From Variovorax paradoxus (GTDB lineage Bacteria; Pseudomonadota; Gammaproteobacteria; Burkholderiales; Burkholderiaceae_C), in NCBI RefSeq assembly GCF_009498455.1, contig NZ_CP045644.1, forward strand, positions 2,421,001 to 2,485,000: DNA of 64,000 nt. The letters run 5' to 3'. The position numbers were made by a program, and so were the translations under genes. The notes beneath the pieces are model-generated. The model made no database searches. It saw only the letters and a list, made by a program, of their open reading frames with translations, and was not told where the DNA came from. Positions 33,963 through 43,203 of this stretch are shown here, piece by piece. Position 1 is the stretch's first letter, and each line of letters starts with the position of its first letter.

Positions 33963-36179
33963 ATGGCTGCAGTGATCGCGCAGGACGCACCTGGCAAAGC
34001 ACCCCCCCCGACGGACATGGTGGCGGAAGAGCGCGACACCTTGCTGCGCGCCGTGCACTGGCTGTGCGCGCACCACGGCCGCACGCTGAGCGAGGCCGCG
34101 CTGCAGGCCGGGCTGCCGCGCGACGTGCGGCTGTCGCCCACGCTGGCGGTGCGCATCCTGGAGCAGGCGGGCATCGGCGCGGGCTGGGTCAAGCGCGACG
34201 TGGGCGACCTGCTGTCGTACCTGTTCCCCGTGGTGGCGCTGCGCAAGGAAGGCGGCGCCTGCGTGATCACCGGCCGCAAGGGCCAGGGCGACAAGGCCCT
34301 GTACGACGTGATCCTGCCGGAAGCCGGCACGGGCACGATGACGCTCAATGCGACCGAGATGAACGCGCTGTACGGCGGCCATGCGCTGCTGTCCAAGCCG
34401 CATGCGCAGCTGGACGACCGCGCGGGCCCGGAGGCCGAAGAGTCCGAAGGGCACTGGCTGTTCTCCACGCTGTGGCGCTACCGGCGCTACTACGCGAGCG
34501 CCGCGCTGGCGGCGCTGCTGATCAACATCCTCACGCTGGCCAGCACCTTCTTCACGATGAACGTGTACGACCGCGTGGTGCCCAACCAGGCCTACGTGAC
34601 GCTGTGGTCGCTGGCCATCGGCGTGGTGTTCGCGATGGTGTTCGAGTTCAGCGCGCGCCACGTGCGTTCGCACCTGGTGGACGTGGCGGGCAAGAAGGCC
34701 GACCTCATCCTGGGCTCGATGCTGTTCCGCAAGCTGCTGGCCACGCGCATGGAGCACAAGCCGCAGTCGTCGGGTTCGGCGGCCAACCAGCTGCGCGAGT
34801 TCGAGTCGGTGCGCGACTTCGTGACCTCGGCGACCATTTCGACGCTGTCGGACCTGCCGTTCTGCCTGCTGTTCGTGGGCATCATCTTCATGATCGGCGG
34901 GCCGCTGGCGCTGGTGCCGCTGCTGTCGATCCCGCTCATCATCCTCATCAGCGTGGCCATCCAGTGGCCGCTGGCCAAGGTGATGCAGGAGAACCTGCGC
35001 GAGGGCTCGCTCAAGCAGGGCCTGCTCATCGAATCCATCGAAGGCATCGAATCGCTCAAGGCCGCGCGCGGCGAGGGCGTCATGCAGCAGAAGTGGGAAA
35101 ACTTCAGCGCGCTCGCGTCGACCAGTTCGATGAAGTCGCGCAAGCTCTCGAGCATGGCGGTGAACCTCGTCACGCTGATCCAGCAGGTGCAGACCGTGGT
35201 GATCGTGGTGTGGGGCGTGTACCTCATCCACGCGGGCGAATTCACGATGGGCGCGCTGTTCGGCACCGTGATCCTGGCCGGGCGCTCGACCTCGCCGCTG
35301 GCGGCGGTGGTCGGCCTGGCGGTGCGCTACCAGCAGGCCAAGACGGCGCTGACCTCGCTCAACCAGGTGATGGCCAAGCCGGCCGACCGCATGGCCGAGC
35401 GACGCTACCTCGCGAAGCCGGTGTTCAAGGGCGACGTGACGCTCAAGAAGATCAACTTTGCGTACCCCGCGCCGCCGATGCAGCCGGCACCGCCGGTGCT
35501 GCAGGACGTGAGCCTGACGATCAAGGCCGGCGAACGCATCGCCATTCTGGGCAACATCGGTTGCGGCAAGTCGACGCTGCTGCGCGTGATGGCCGCGATG
35601 TACCAGCCCGGTGCCGGGCAGGTGCTGCTCGACGGTGTCGACGTGGGCCAGATCGACCCCGCCGACGTGCGTGCCGCCGTGGGCCTGCTGAGCCAGGACG
35701 CGCGCCTGTTCCACGGCACGCTGCGCGACAACGTGACCATCGGCTACCCGGCGGCCACCACGGAGGAGTTTCTGCACGTGGCGCGCATCACCGGCATCGA
35801 TTCGATTGCGGCGCGCCATCCGCGCGGCTACGACATGCCGATCGGCGAAGGCGGCCACGGCCTCTCGGGCGGGCAACGCCAGCTGGTGGCGCTGGCGCGC
35901 TGCCTGCTGCTGCGCCCGCGCATCCTGCTGATGGACGAGCCCACGAGCTCGATGGACCTGCAGACCGAACACGAATTCCTGCGCCGCATGGCGCACGTCA
36001 CCCAGGGCCAGACGCTCGTGGTGGCCACGCACCGGTTGTCGGTGCTCGACCTGGTCGACCGCATCGTCGTGATGGACGGCGACGGCAAGGTGTTCCTGGA
36101 CGGACCCAAGGACACGGTGCTGGCGCGGTTGCGCGGCGCGGCCAGCAATGAACCGAACGAACAAGCGGTGCCCGCGTGA
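33963..36179 (+). CDS. Type I secretion ABC transporter (LapB/HlyB-like)
   Basis: 738 aa from the ATG at 33963 (AGGAAG upstream). Residues ~20-150 resemble the C39-like domain of RTX exporters, without the catalytic Cys. Residues ~175-460 are a six-helix ABC membrane domain. The nucleotide-binding domain has Walker A GNIGCGKST (~530), signature LSGGQRQLVALARC (~634) and Walker B ILLMDEPTSS (~655). It powers export of the giant adhesin through the inner membrane with the HlyD and TolC partners downstream. Its stop overlaps a possible GTG start of the HlyD gene. Confidence 0.9.
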   Translation: MAAVIAQDAPGKAPPPTDMVAEERDTLLRAVHWLCAHHGRTLSEAALQAGLPRDVRLSPTLAVRILEQAGIGAGWVKRDVGDLLSYLFPVVALRKEGGACVITGRKGQGDKALYDVILPEAGTGTMTLNATEMNALYGGHALLSKPHAQLDDRAGPEAEESEGHWLFSTLWRYRRYYASAALAALLINILTLASTFFTMNVYDRVVPNQAYVTLWSLAIGVVFAMVFEFSARHVRSHLVDVAGKKADLILGSMLFRKLLATRMEHKPQSSGSAANQLREFESVRDFVTSATISTLSDLPFCLLFVGIIFMIGGPLALVPLLSIPLIILISVAIQWPLAKVMQENLREGSLKQGLLIESIEGIESLKAARGEGVMQQKWENFSALASTSSMKSRKLSSMAVNLVTLIQQVQTVVIVVWGVYLIHAGEFTMGALFGTVILAGRSTSPLAAVVGLAVRYQQAKTALTSLNQVMAKPADRMAERRYLAKPVFKGDVTLKKINFAYPAPPMQPAPPVLQDVSLTIKAGERIAILGNIGCGKSTLLRVMAAMYQPGAGQVLLDGVDVGQIDPADVRAAVGLLSQDARLFHGTLRDNVTIGYPAATTEEFLHVARITGIDSIAARHPRGYDMPIGEGGHGLSGGQRQLVALARCLLLRPRILLMDEPTSSMDLQTEHEFLRRMAHVTQGQTLVVATHRLSVLDLVDRIVVMDGDGKVFLDGPKDTVLARLRGAASNEPNEQAVPA

Positions 36180-36208
36180 GCGCGCAACCGATGCAAGGAA
36201 ACGATGTC

Positions 36209-37525
36209 ATGAACACGAATGAAACCACCGCGCAACCCGTTCCCGGTCCGGCCTTGCCGGCGAAAGTGTCGGCTCCCGCGGCAAAGCTGCCCGCCAAGCG
36301 CGCGGGCCCCACGGGACAGCCGCGCCAGGAAGACTCGCCCTTCGTGAAGGACCTGCGCGAGGCGATGCTGGTGCAGAAGACGCCCGGCAGCCTGGTGGTG
36401 CTGTACCTGATCGCGGCGATCCTCGTGGTCGGCGGCGTGTGGGCGCACTTTGCCAAGGTGGAAGAGATCACGCAGGGCGAAGGCCGCGTGATTCCGGCCA
36501 GTCGCGAACAGATCATTCAAAGCCTGGAAGGCGGCATCCTCGAAGCGATGAACGTGCACGAAGGCGACGTGGTCGAGCGCGGGCAGATCCTGCTCGAGAT
36601 TGACGCGACGCGCGCCGGTGCCTCGTACCGCGAAGGGCTGTCGAAGGTGCAGGCATTGAAAGGCGCGATTGCCCGCCTGCGCGCCGAGGCCTATGCACAG
36701 CCGCTGGTGTTTCCGCCGGACGTGCAGGGCGTGGACTCGATCGTGCGCGACGAGACGCAGGCCTACAACGCGCGCCGCCAGACGCTGAACGAAAGCGTGG
36801 GCGCGCTGAACCGCAGCCTGCAGCTGGCCGAGCGCGAGATCTCGCTGTCGGAGCCGCTGTCGGCACGGGGCCTGATGTCCGAAGTGGAAGTGCTGCGCAT
36901 GAAGCGCCAGTCCAACGAGTTCCGCCTGCAGATCGCCGAGCGCCAGAACAAGTACCGCGCCGAGGCCAACGCCGAGCTCACGCGCTTCGAGGGCGAACTG
37001 GCGCAGGCCAAGGAGAACATGGGCGCGCGCGAAGACGTGGTCAAGCGCACCACCATCAAGGCGCCCGTGAAGGGCACCGTGAAGAACATCCGCGCCAACA
37101 CCATCGGCGGCGTGATCCAGCAGGGCGCGGACATCATGGAGATCGTGCCGCTGGAAGACCAGCTGCTGATCGAAGCCAAGATCAAGCCGTCGGACGTGGC
37201 GTTCATTCGCCCGATGCTGCCGGCCACGGTGAAGATCTCGGCCTACGACTACGGCATCTACGGCGGCCTCACCGGCACGGTGGAGCACCTGAGCCCCGAC
37301 ACGCTGCGCGACGACGAGAAGGCGCGCCAGGGCGCACGCGGCGACACGTCGTACTACCGGTTGCTGGTGCGTACGGACAAAGCCTCATTGAGCGCGGGCG
37401 ACAAAGAGTTCCCAATCATTCCCGGCATGACCGCCACGGTCGAGATCCGCACGGGCGAGAAATCAGTTCTGAGTTACTTGCTGAAGCCGGTGCTCAAGGC
37501 CCGCGAAGCGTTTCGCGAGCGATAA
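36209..37525 (+). CDS. HlyD-family membrane fusion protein of the T1SS
   Basis: 438 aa from the ATG at 36209, chosen because AAGGAAA lies 7 nt upstream; a GTG at 36176 overlapping the ABC stop would add 11 residues. A cytoplasmic N-terminus is followed by one membrane helix (~58-82, PGSLVVLYLIAAILVVGG). Then come a biotinyl-lipoyl-like half (VIPASREQIIQSLEGGILEA), a long coiled coil (~150-270) and the second half (KAPVKGTVKNIRANTIGGVI). It bridges the ABC transporter and the TolC channel across the periplasm, and is expected to form the trimer/hexamer conduit for the adhesin. Confidence 0.9.
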   Translation: MNTNETTAQPVPGPALPAKVSAPAAKLPAKRAGPTGQPRQEDSPFVKDLREAMLVQKTPGSLVVLYLIAAILVVGGVWAHFAKVEEITQGEGRVIPASREQIIQSLEGGILEAMNVHEGDVVERGQILLEIDATRAGASYREGLSKVQALKGAIARLRAEAYAQPLVFPPDVQGVDSIVRDETQAYNARRQTLNESVGALNRSLQLAEREISLSEPLSARGLMSEVEVLRMKRQSNEFRLQIAERQNKYRAEANAELTRFEGELAQAKENMGAREDVVKRTTIKAPVKGTVKNIRANTIGGVIQQGADIMEIVPLEDQLLIEAKIKPSDVAFIRPMLPATVKISAYDYGIYGGLTGTVEHLSPDTLRDDEKARQGARGDTSYYRLLVRTDKASLSAGDKEFPIIPGMTATVEIRTGEKSVLSYLLKPVLKAREAFRER

Positions 37526-37549
37526 GCCAAGAGGGCAGGAGTTGAAATC

Positions 37550-39064
37550 ATGAAGACGAAATCCATGCAATCGGGCGTGTGTGCCCTGCTGTCGGCGTCG
37601 ATGCTGATGAGCGTCGGGTTGAGCGCGGCGCACGCGTCGGACGACGGCGCCCCCGCGCTGAAGGTGGCGCGCCGCCTGGCCGCACCGCCGGCCACGGCCC
37701 CCGTGCCGTTGGCGAACCTGCCGGCGGCCGTGGCGCCGATGGCCTTCGCGCCTGCGCCCGCGCCGCTCGTCGCGTCGTCGCCCGCACCGTTCCAGATGCG
37801 CAAGGTGGCGGCGTCCGCGTCGGCGCTCGGGCTGTCGGCCGACGCCGGCGAGCGACTGCGTGCCTACCTCGACGAGACGGTGCGCAAGGCGCTCGAGCTC
37901 AGCGCCGAGGCGCGCGAGGCCAATGCCAACTGGAAGGCCGCCGAGTACGACATCGACCAGGCCAAGGGCCAGCGCTGGCCGCAGGTGCAGGTGGGCGTGT
38001 CGTCGCCGACCGCGACCTTCGGCAGCGGTGCCAACAGCAACAGCGGCACGCGCAGCGCGGCCGGCAACCTGTCGGTCACCACGCCGGTGTACGACTGGGG
38101 CCGCCTGAGCGCCACCATCGACAGCCGCACCGAGACCTCGAAGGCGGCCTACCAGGCGGCGCAGCAGGTGCGCCAGAAGATCGCCTACGACACGGTGTCG
38201 GCGCTGCTCGAACAGCGGCGCCACCAGGCGGCGCTCGAGGCCAGCCAGGGCTATGTGAAGCGCATGGAAGAGCTGGTCGACATGCTCAGCCAGATCGTGC
38301 AGAGCGACCGCGGCCGCGCCAGCGAACTCACGCAGGCGCGCGCACGCCGGCTGCAGGCCGTGACCGGCCGCGACGCCATCACGGCCAAGCTGCGCGAAGT
38401 GCAGGTGACGCTCGTGAAGCTGGTCGGCGAAGAGGTGCAATGGCCGGCCGACCTGGCGTGGGAAATCCGCCCGGTCGCGCTGCAGGACGCACTGGTGGCG
38501 GGCGCGGAGCATCCGGCCATGCAGCAGGCGCGGGCCGAGGCCAAGGCCGCCGGCCTGTACGCGGAGTCGGTGAAGGCGGGTCGCCTGCCGCAGCTGAACT
38601 GGGTGGTCGGCAAGAGCACGCAGGAAGATTCGCTGGGCAACAAGCAGCCGTGGTCCACGGGCCTGTCGTTGCAGTGGAACGCGTTCCAGGGCGGCTCGGG
38701 CCGGGCGTCGGAACGCGCGGCGTTCGAGCGCGCGGCGGCCGGCGAAGAAAAAGCCGAGGCCTCGGCACGCGACCTGGCCTACCGGCTGCGCACGTCTGCA
38801 GAGCAGCGCGACGCGTCGGCGAGCCGGGCCGGCGAGTACACCGAGTTGATCCAGGAAACCGATCGCGTGCGCAAGATCTTCTACGAGCAGTGGTACCACC
38901 TGGGCAAGCGCACGCTGCTCGACGTGCTCACGGCCGAAAGCGACCACTACAACAACCAGTCGGCGCAGGTGACGACCCGCTTCGACGCCGAAGCGGCCGA
39001 CCTGCGCATGCGCGCCGACTCGGCCATGCTGCTGGACTGGCTGCGCGGCGCAAAGGTGCTCTGA
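37550..39064 (+). CDS. TolC-family outer-membrane channel of the T1SS
   Basis: 504 aa, signal peptide cut after AHA, AGGAG before the start. Two TolC-type repeats are visible: NLSVTTPVYDWGRLSATIDS in the first and SLQWNAFQGGSGRASERAAF in the second. Long helical stretches lie between them. It forms the outer-membrane exit duct and periplasmic tunnel. It is the third gene of the ABC-HlyD-TolC set, 24 nt after HlyD, so it is cotranscribed. A Pro/Ala-rich segment before residue 90 is longer than in E. coli TolC. Confidence 0.88.
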   Translation: MKTKSMQSGVCALLSASMLMSVGLSAAHASDDGAPALKVARRLAAPPATAPVPLANLPAAVAPMAFAPAPAPLVASSPAPFQMRKVAASASALGLSADAGERLRAYLDETVRKALELSAEAREANANWKAAEYDIDQAKGQRWPQVQVGVSSPTATFGSGANSNSGTRSAAGNLSVTTPVYDWGRLSATIDSRTETSKAAYQAAQQVRQKIAYDTVSALLEQRRHQAALEASQGYVKRMEELVDMLSQIVQSDRGRASELTQARARRLQAVTGRDAITAKLREVQVTLVKLVGEEVQWPADLAWEIRPVALQDALVAGAEHPAMQQARAEAKAAGLYAESVKAGRLPQLNWVVGKSTQEDSLGNKQPWSTGLSLQWNAFQGGSGRASERAAFERAAAGEEKAEASARDLAYRLRTSAEQRDASASRAGEYTELIQETDRVRKIFYEQWYHLGKRTLLDVLTAESDHYNNQSAQVTTRFDAEAADLRMRADSAMLLDWLRGAKVL

Positions 39065-39210
39065 GGGCCGCGAACAGCGGCGCTTTTCAGCCCAGGCCTA
39101 TGTACGGACGCGGCGCACTTTTCTAGGATGGGTTCGCGCCCTGGTTGTTTCGCTCGGCCTGCATGCGGGGCAGCTTCGCTTCATTCATTCCTTTGAGCAT
39201 TTCCAGAACC

Positions 39211-39300
39211 ATGCAGGACCTGATCCCCGAGGTCGCGAACCGCGACCTGAGCCTGCGCAGGCCTTGTCCCGCAGGCGTCGTTTCCGTGGTGCTCGGATGA
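39211..39300 (+). CDS. Possible 29-aa leader peptide
   Basis: ATG at 39211 opens a 29-codon frame (MQDLIPEVANRDLSLRRPCP...) whose TGA overlaps the ATG of the next gene as ATGA. There is no good ribosome site. It could couple translation to the winged-helix gene, or be chance. The rest of the 39065-39210 gap shows no clear element. Confidence 0.3.
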   Translation: MQDLIPEVANRDLSLRRPCPAGVVSVVLG

Positions 39301-40037
39301 GGCACGCCTTCTCTTCCCCGGCACCGGCGGCCCGGCGCATCGGCGTGCTCGGCCGTGCTGTGCGCGAGCGCGAGTACGCGCGGCGCGTGCTGCGCGGGCT
39401 GGGCATCGCGCCCTGGGTGTTCACCAGCGTCGAGGAACTGGCGGCGCTGGGCGACGACGTGGCGCGCCTGAACCTGCTGTTCCTGGGCGACCCGCCCATG
39501 CTGCACCGCGAAGGCGGCGTGCCCGAGCCCGAGGTGCTGTCGTCGCTCGGGAACAAGGTCGTGCTGCTGACCGATGCCGCGCCCGAGCCGCCGCCGACGC
39601 GGCACCTGCGCGGGCGTCCGCCCATCGCGGCCGCGTCGTTCGATGATTTCCATCGCATCGTGTGGCACGCGTTGAAGGCGCGGGGCCTGGCCTGCGCGCC
39701 GCAGACGCCGCTCGCGTGGGGCGCCTACAGCTTCGATCCGGTGGACCGCCGCGCCACCTTTCCGGGCCAGGTGCAGCGGCTCGATCCGGTGACCTTCGAC
39801 CTGGCGCTGGAGTTCTTCTTCAACCCGGGGCAGGTGCTCAAGATCCCGCGGTTGCGCAAGATGATGAACCCGGTGCGCGGTGCGACGAGGTTCTGGGGCA
39901 ACGAGATCATCGGCACGCTGACGGACGTGGCGGACGCGTTGCAACTGCACGGCGCCCACGGCTGGCAGCTGACGCATTGCGAGCCCGAGGCCTTTCGGCT
40001 CGACCGGGTGCCGATGGGCAACGGGCCGGGTGGCTGA
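39297..40037 (+). CDS. Winged-helix response-regulator-like protein, degenerate receiver
   Basis: 246 aa from the ATG at 39297 (a TTG at 39264 is the alternative). Residues ~15-120 have the rhythm of a receiver domain (RIGVLGRAVREREYARRVLR, then VTSVEELAAL-like) but lack the acidic pocket and phospho-acceptor pattern. Residues ~145-235 resemble the OmpR-type winged helix: WGAYSFDPVDRRATFPGQVQ, FDLALEFFFNPGQVLKIPRL. It follows the T1SS genes on the same strand, so it probably regulates adhesin output. It would not bind like a LuxR-type palindrome reader; that regulator is probably elsewhere. Confidence 0.6.
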   Translation: MRHAFSSPAPAARRIGVLGRAVREREYARRVLRGLGIAPWVFTSVEELAALGDDVARLNLLFLGDPPMLHREGGVPEPEVLSSLGNKVVLLTDAAPEPPPTRHLRGRPPIAAASFDDFHRIVWHALKARGLACAPQTPLAWGAYSFDPVDRRATFPGQVQRLDPVTFDLALEFFFNPGQVLKIPRLRKMMNPVRGATRFWGNEIIGTLTDVADALQLHGAHGWQLTHCEPEAFRLDRVPMGNGPGG

Positions 40038-40054
40038 CGGTGCATCGGGACAAG

Positions 40055-40092
40055 AAAAAAGCCCTAAGTCGTTGAAAACTTAGGGCTTTTTT
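40055..40092 (+). terminator. Bidirectional intrinsic terminator
   Basis: AAAAAAGCCCTAAGT pairs with ACTTAGGGCTTTTTT around a 8-nt loop, with T-runs on both strands. It ends the winged-helix gene on the plus strand and the tRNA transcript on the minus strand. Confidence 0.9.
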
Positions 40093-40122
40093 GACTTCTC
40101 CACCGAGGCGGGGAAGTGGTGT

Positions 40123-40199
40123 TGGTGGCTCTTCACGGATTCGAACCGCGGACCTGTGGATTATGATTCCATCGCTCTAACCGACTGAGCTAAAGAGCC
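40123..40199 (-). tRNA. tRNA with CAU anticodon (Met, or Ile2)
   Basis: 77 nt, minus strand, with encoded CCA at the 3' end. Acceptor GGCTCTT/AAGAGCC, D-arm TAGCTCAGTCGGTTAGAGC, anticodon loop ATCATAA giving CAU, and T-arm GGTTCGAATCC all fold normally. CAU can mean elongator Met or, after lysidine modification, Ile (AUA). The body cannot decide which by eye. A terminator lies immediately downstream. Confidence 0.92.
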
Positions 40200-40368
40200 G
40201 TTCAGTACAAAACTGCACCGAAGCCCAAAATTATAGCCCAGGCTTTGGGCCGAGTTCAACACCCGGCGTTTTCAGGTCGATTTTTCTGCATCCGAATCCT
40301 CCGGATCGCACCCCGACTTAACCCCGATCGCCTCACTGAGCCGTACAAGCCCGGGTGACAATCCTTCG

Positions 40369-41043
40369 ATGTCTGCGCTGCCCCGCGCCCCTTCCTCTGC
40401 TGCCTCCGCCGCCCTTGCGCGCGACGCCATGCCCGACGATCAGTTGATGCTGGCCTACGCCCACGGCGATGCCGCTGCCTTCGACGTGCTCTATGCGCGC
40501 CACGAAGGCGGCCTGTTCCGCTTCGTCAAGCGCCTGCTCGGCGCGCGGCTGGTGGCGCAGGCCGACGAGGTGTTCCAGGACACCTGGGTGCGGATCATCT
40601 CGGCGCGCGACAGTTTTTCGCCGCAGGGCGCCACGTGGCGCACCTGGGCCTTCACCATCGCGCACAACCTCGCGATGGACCGCCTGCGCGTGAGCGGGCG
40701 CGAGGTGACGCTCGATGGCCACGCGACCGACGACGATGGCGACCCGGTGCCCGCGCTGGACCGCGGCGTGCACGGTGCCACTGACCTGTCGGCGCATCCG
40801 TCGGCCGAAGAGCTCGCGTTCTGGCGCGCCGCCGGTCGCCGGCTGCTGGTCTGTCTCGACGAACTGCCGGCCGAGCAGCGCGCGGCTTTTCTCTTGCACC
40901 ATGAAGACGGCCTGACCGTCGATGCGCTCGCGGCCAAGCTGGAGATCGGCTTCGAGACCGTGCGCAGCCGCCTGCGCTACGGGCTGCAGAAGCTGCGTGG
41001 CTGCATGGAACGCTACCTGTCGGTGCTGGAGCAGCGGGCATGA
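40369..41043 (+). CDS. ECF-type RNA polymerase sigma factor
   Basis: 224 aa; an internal Met at residue 21 (MPDDQLMLAYAHGDAAAFDV) could also be the start. Sigma region 2 shows ADEVFQDTWVRIISARDSF and WAFTIAHNLAMDRLR. Region 4 shows LPAEQRAAFLLHHEDGLTVD followed by a recognition helix ending VRSRLRYGLQKLR. It would redirect RNA polymerase to a small regulon. Its stop overlaps the start of the next gene by four bases (ATGA), the normal arrangement with an anti-sigma factor. Confidence 0.9.
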   Translation: MSALPRAPSSAASAALARDAMPDDQLMLAYAHGDAAAFDVLYARHEGGLFRFVKRLLGARLVAQADEVFQDTWVRIISARDSFSPQGATWRTWAFTIAHNLAMDRLRVSGREVTLDGHATDDDGDPVPALDRGVHGATDLSAHPSAEELAFWRAAGRRLLVCLDELPAEQRAAFLLHHEDGLTVDALAAKLEIGFETVRSRLRYGLQKLRGCMERYLSVLEQRA

Positions 41044-42257
41044 GCACCGGCATGGACGACGACCTGCACGACCCGCGGCTGCGTCGCGCGCTGGACCACG
41101 CGCCCGACCGCGACGCGATGCCCGCGGCCCACACGCGCGAGGCGATCTTGAAGATGGCGCACAACCTTGCTGCTGTTTCCGCGCCGGCGGCCGGCCATGT
41201 GGCTGAAGCCGCGCCGTGGTGGCGACGCCTGTTCGGCGGCGGCAGTCCCCGCTCGCGCATGCCGTGGAATGCGGCCTTCGCGACCGTGCTCGTGGCGACC
41301 TTCGTGACCGTGTTGTGGCATCGGGAGCCGGTGCCCGAGGCCGGGCTCGATGGCGAGGCGCAAGTGGCCGGGGCGCCCGCGCCGGCATCGGCACCGCCTG
41401 CGCAAACGGCCGAGGCGCCGGCAGCCGCGCCTGCTGCTGAACCGGCCGCAACGGCGGACATGACGCCGCCCGCTGCGCCACGCAGCGACGCGGCGCGCGA
41501 TGCGAAAGAGACCTCGAAGCAGCGGGAGACGCAGGAAGCACGAGATGCCTCACGGCGGCGCGAAGCCCCTCCTGCTGCGGAGGCGTCGATTCAGAAAGAC
41601 GAAGAGCGGATGCTGGAAAAAGCGGCACCCGCGGCCCCGGTGGTACCAGCCCCGGCGCCCGCGGCACCGGCGATTGCGTCGGCGCCCATGCCGGCGCCTC
41701 CCATGGCCGATGTCGGCCAGAGTCCTGCGCCCTATGCCGCCGCACCGCCGGCACCGGCCGCAGCGCCTGCAGCACCGATGCAGCGCGAGTCCGCAGAAAC
41801 GACGTCATCGCTCGCCGCACAAGGCGGTGCCAGCGCGAACGTCGCAGGCATGCAGCGCCGCGCTGCACCCGCGTCCGCACCGGCCGCAGCCAAGGCCGCC
41901 GCACCACGCGCGGCGGCAGAGGCCGTCACGAGCAGCGGCTTTACCGCACTGGACCGCTGGACCACCCTCGACATCACGCGCGCCGGCACCACCACGCGCC
42001 AGACGCGCGGCGACACCGAAGGCCTCGCGGCGCTGGTGAACACAGTGGCGCGCGCGGCCACCGTGTCGGGCGGGGAATTGGGTGCGCCGGTCGAGGCGCG
42101 CATCGAACTGCGGCGCGACGGCGCGTTGCTGGCCGTGCTCGAGATCGCGGGCGATCAGGTGCGGTGGACGCCGCAGCCGGGCGGCCCTGCATCCATCGGT
42201 ACGCCGCCGGCACAGGCGCTCGACGCGCTGCGCACGGCGGTCTCGCGGACCCGCTGA
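41040..42257 (+). CDS. Membrane protein, putative anti-sigma partner
   Basis: 405 aa. One membrane helix near residues 76-95 (WNAAFATVLVATFVTVLWH) separates a ~70-aa cytoplasmic N-terminus from a very long Ala/Pro-rich periplasmic linker (~110-295). A C-terminal folded domain begins near FTALDRWTTLDITRAGTTTR. The position (ATGA overlap with the ECF sigma gene) and topology fit an anti-sigma factor. No zinc-binding HxxxCxxC motif is visible in the N-terminus, so it is not a ZAS-type protein. The C-terminal domain is unrecognised. Confidence 0.6.
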   Translation: MSTGMDDDLHDPRLRRALDHAPDRDAMPAAHTREAILKMAHNLAAVSAPAAGHVAEAAPWWRRLFGGGSPRSRMPWNAAFATVLVATFVTVLWHREPVPEAGLDGEAQVAGAPAPASAPPAQTAEAPAAAPAAEPAATADMTPPAAPRSDAARDAKETSKQRETQEARDASRRREAPPAAEASIQKDEERMLEKAAPAAPVVPAPAPAAPAIASAPMPAPPMADVGQSPAPYAAAPPAPAAAPAAPMQRESAETTSSLAAQGGASANVAGMQRRAAPASAPAAAKAAAPRAAAEAVTSSGFTALDRWTTLDITRAGTTTRQTRGDTEGLAALVNTVARAATVSGGELGAPVEARIELRRDGALLAVLEIAGDQVRWTPQPGGPASIGTPPAQALDALRTAVSRTR

Positions 42258-42302
42258 CGGCGACCGTTGCAGTCGCTGTCGCCGGGCCCGCGATTCAGCG
42301 GA

Positions 42303-43082
42303 TCAGGCGTTCTTGAAGTCCGGGGCCCGCTTGTTCAGGAAAGCGTCCATGCCTTCCTTCTGGTCCTGCGTGGCGAACAGCGCGTGGAACAGGCGGCGTT
42401 CGAACATCACGCCGTCGCTCAGGCCGCTCTCGAAGGCGCGGTTGACCGATTCCTTGGCGGCCATCACTGCGATCTGCGAGTAGCCCGCGATGATCAGCGC
42501 GGCGCCCAGCGCTTCGTCGGCCAGTTTCTCGAAGGGCACCACGCGGCTCACGAGGCCCGCGCGCTCGGCTTCGGCGGCGTCCATCATGCGGGCGGTGAGC
42601 GCCATGTCCATGGCCTTGCTCTTGCCCACTGCGCGCGGCAGGCGCTGCGTGCCGCCGGCGCCGGGGATCACGCCGATCTTGATTTCGGGCTGGCCGAACT
42701 TGGCGTTGTCGGCCGCGATGATGAAGTCGCACATCATCGCCAGCTCGCAGCCGCCGCCCAGTGCGAAGCCGCTCACGGCCGCAATCACGGGCTTGCGGAT
42801 CGAGCGGATGGTTTCCCAGTTGCGCGTGATGTAGTCGCCCTTGTACGTGTCGATGAAGCTGTACTTGGCCATCGCCGCGATGTCGGCGCCGGCCGCAAAG
42901 GCGCGCTCGCTGCCCGTGAGGATGATGCAGCCGATGGCGTCGTCGGCGTCGAAGGCCTTGAGCGCCTGGCCCAGCTCGGTCATCAGCGCGTCGTTCAGCG
43001 CATTGAGGGCCTTGGGGCGGTTGAGGGTGACGATGCCGACCTTGCCTGCTTCGGTCCGCACTTCGATGTTTTCGTAGCTCAT
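42303..43082 (-). CDS. Enoyl-CoA hydratase
   Basis: 259 aa from the ATG at 43082, with GGAG upstream; the longer frame is not supported. Crotonase-fold motifs: [31 protein letters not shown] (oxyanion hole), and the two catalytic glutamates in [11 protein letters not shown] and [20 protein letters not shown]. It hydrates trans-2-enoyl-CoA in beta-oxidation, in the cytosol. Both glutamates being present argues for a true hydratase rather than an isomerase. It is monocistronic by position, divergent from the DUF2325 gene. Confidence 0.9.
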   Translation of the reverse strand: MSYENIEVRTEAGKVGIVTLNRPKALNALNDALMTELGQALKAFDADDAIGCIILTGSERAFAAGADIAAMAKYSFIDTYKGDYITRNWETIRSIRKPVIAAVSGFALGGGCELAMMCDFIIAADNAKFGQPEIKIGVIPGAGGTQRLPRAVGKSKAMDMALTARMMDAAEAERAGLVSRVVPFEKLADEALGAALIIAGYSQIAVMAAKESVNRAFESGLSDGVMFERRLFHALFATQDQKEGMDAFLNKRAPDFKNA

Positions 43083-43173
43083 GGTGTCTCTGTCTCCGGG
43101 GGAGGTGGGGGAAAAAACGCGTTCCACTATACCGAGCATGGCCTCGGGCCCGCTGACGCGCGGGTGTTTCATT

Positions 43174-43188
43174 TGAGAATTGTTCTCA
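43174..43188 (+). promoter_or_regulatory. Fur-box-like palindrome
   Basis: TGAGAAT-T-GTTCTCA is a 7-1-7 palindrome close to the classic Fur consensus TGATAAT-N-ATTATCA. It lies 6-15 nt before the two candidate start codons of the DUF2325 gene, so binding would block transcription or initiation. Confidence 0.65.
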
Positions 43189-43203
43189 TCTAGAATGGCC
43201 GCC

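Noticed and set aside
32596..34002. A 468-residue minus-strand frame opposite the OmpA gene
   Set aside because: It is a codon-bias shadow; the plus-strand OmpA motifs and ribosome site are decisive.
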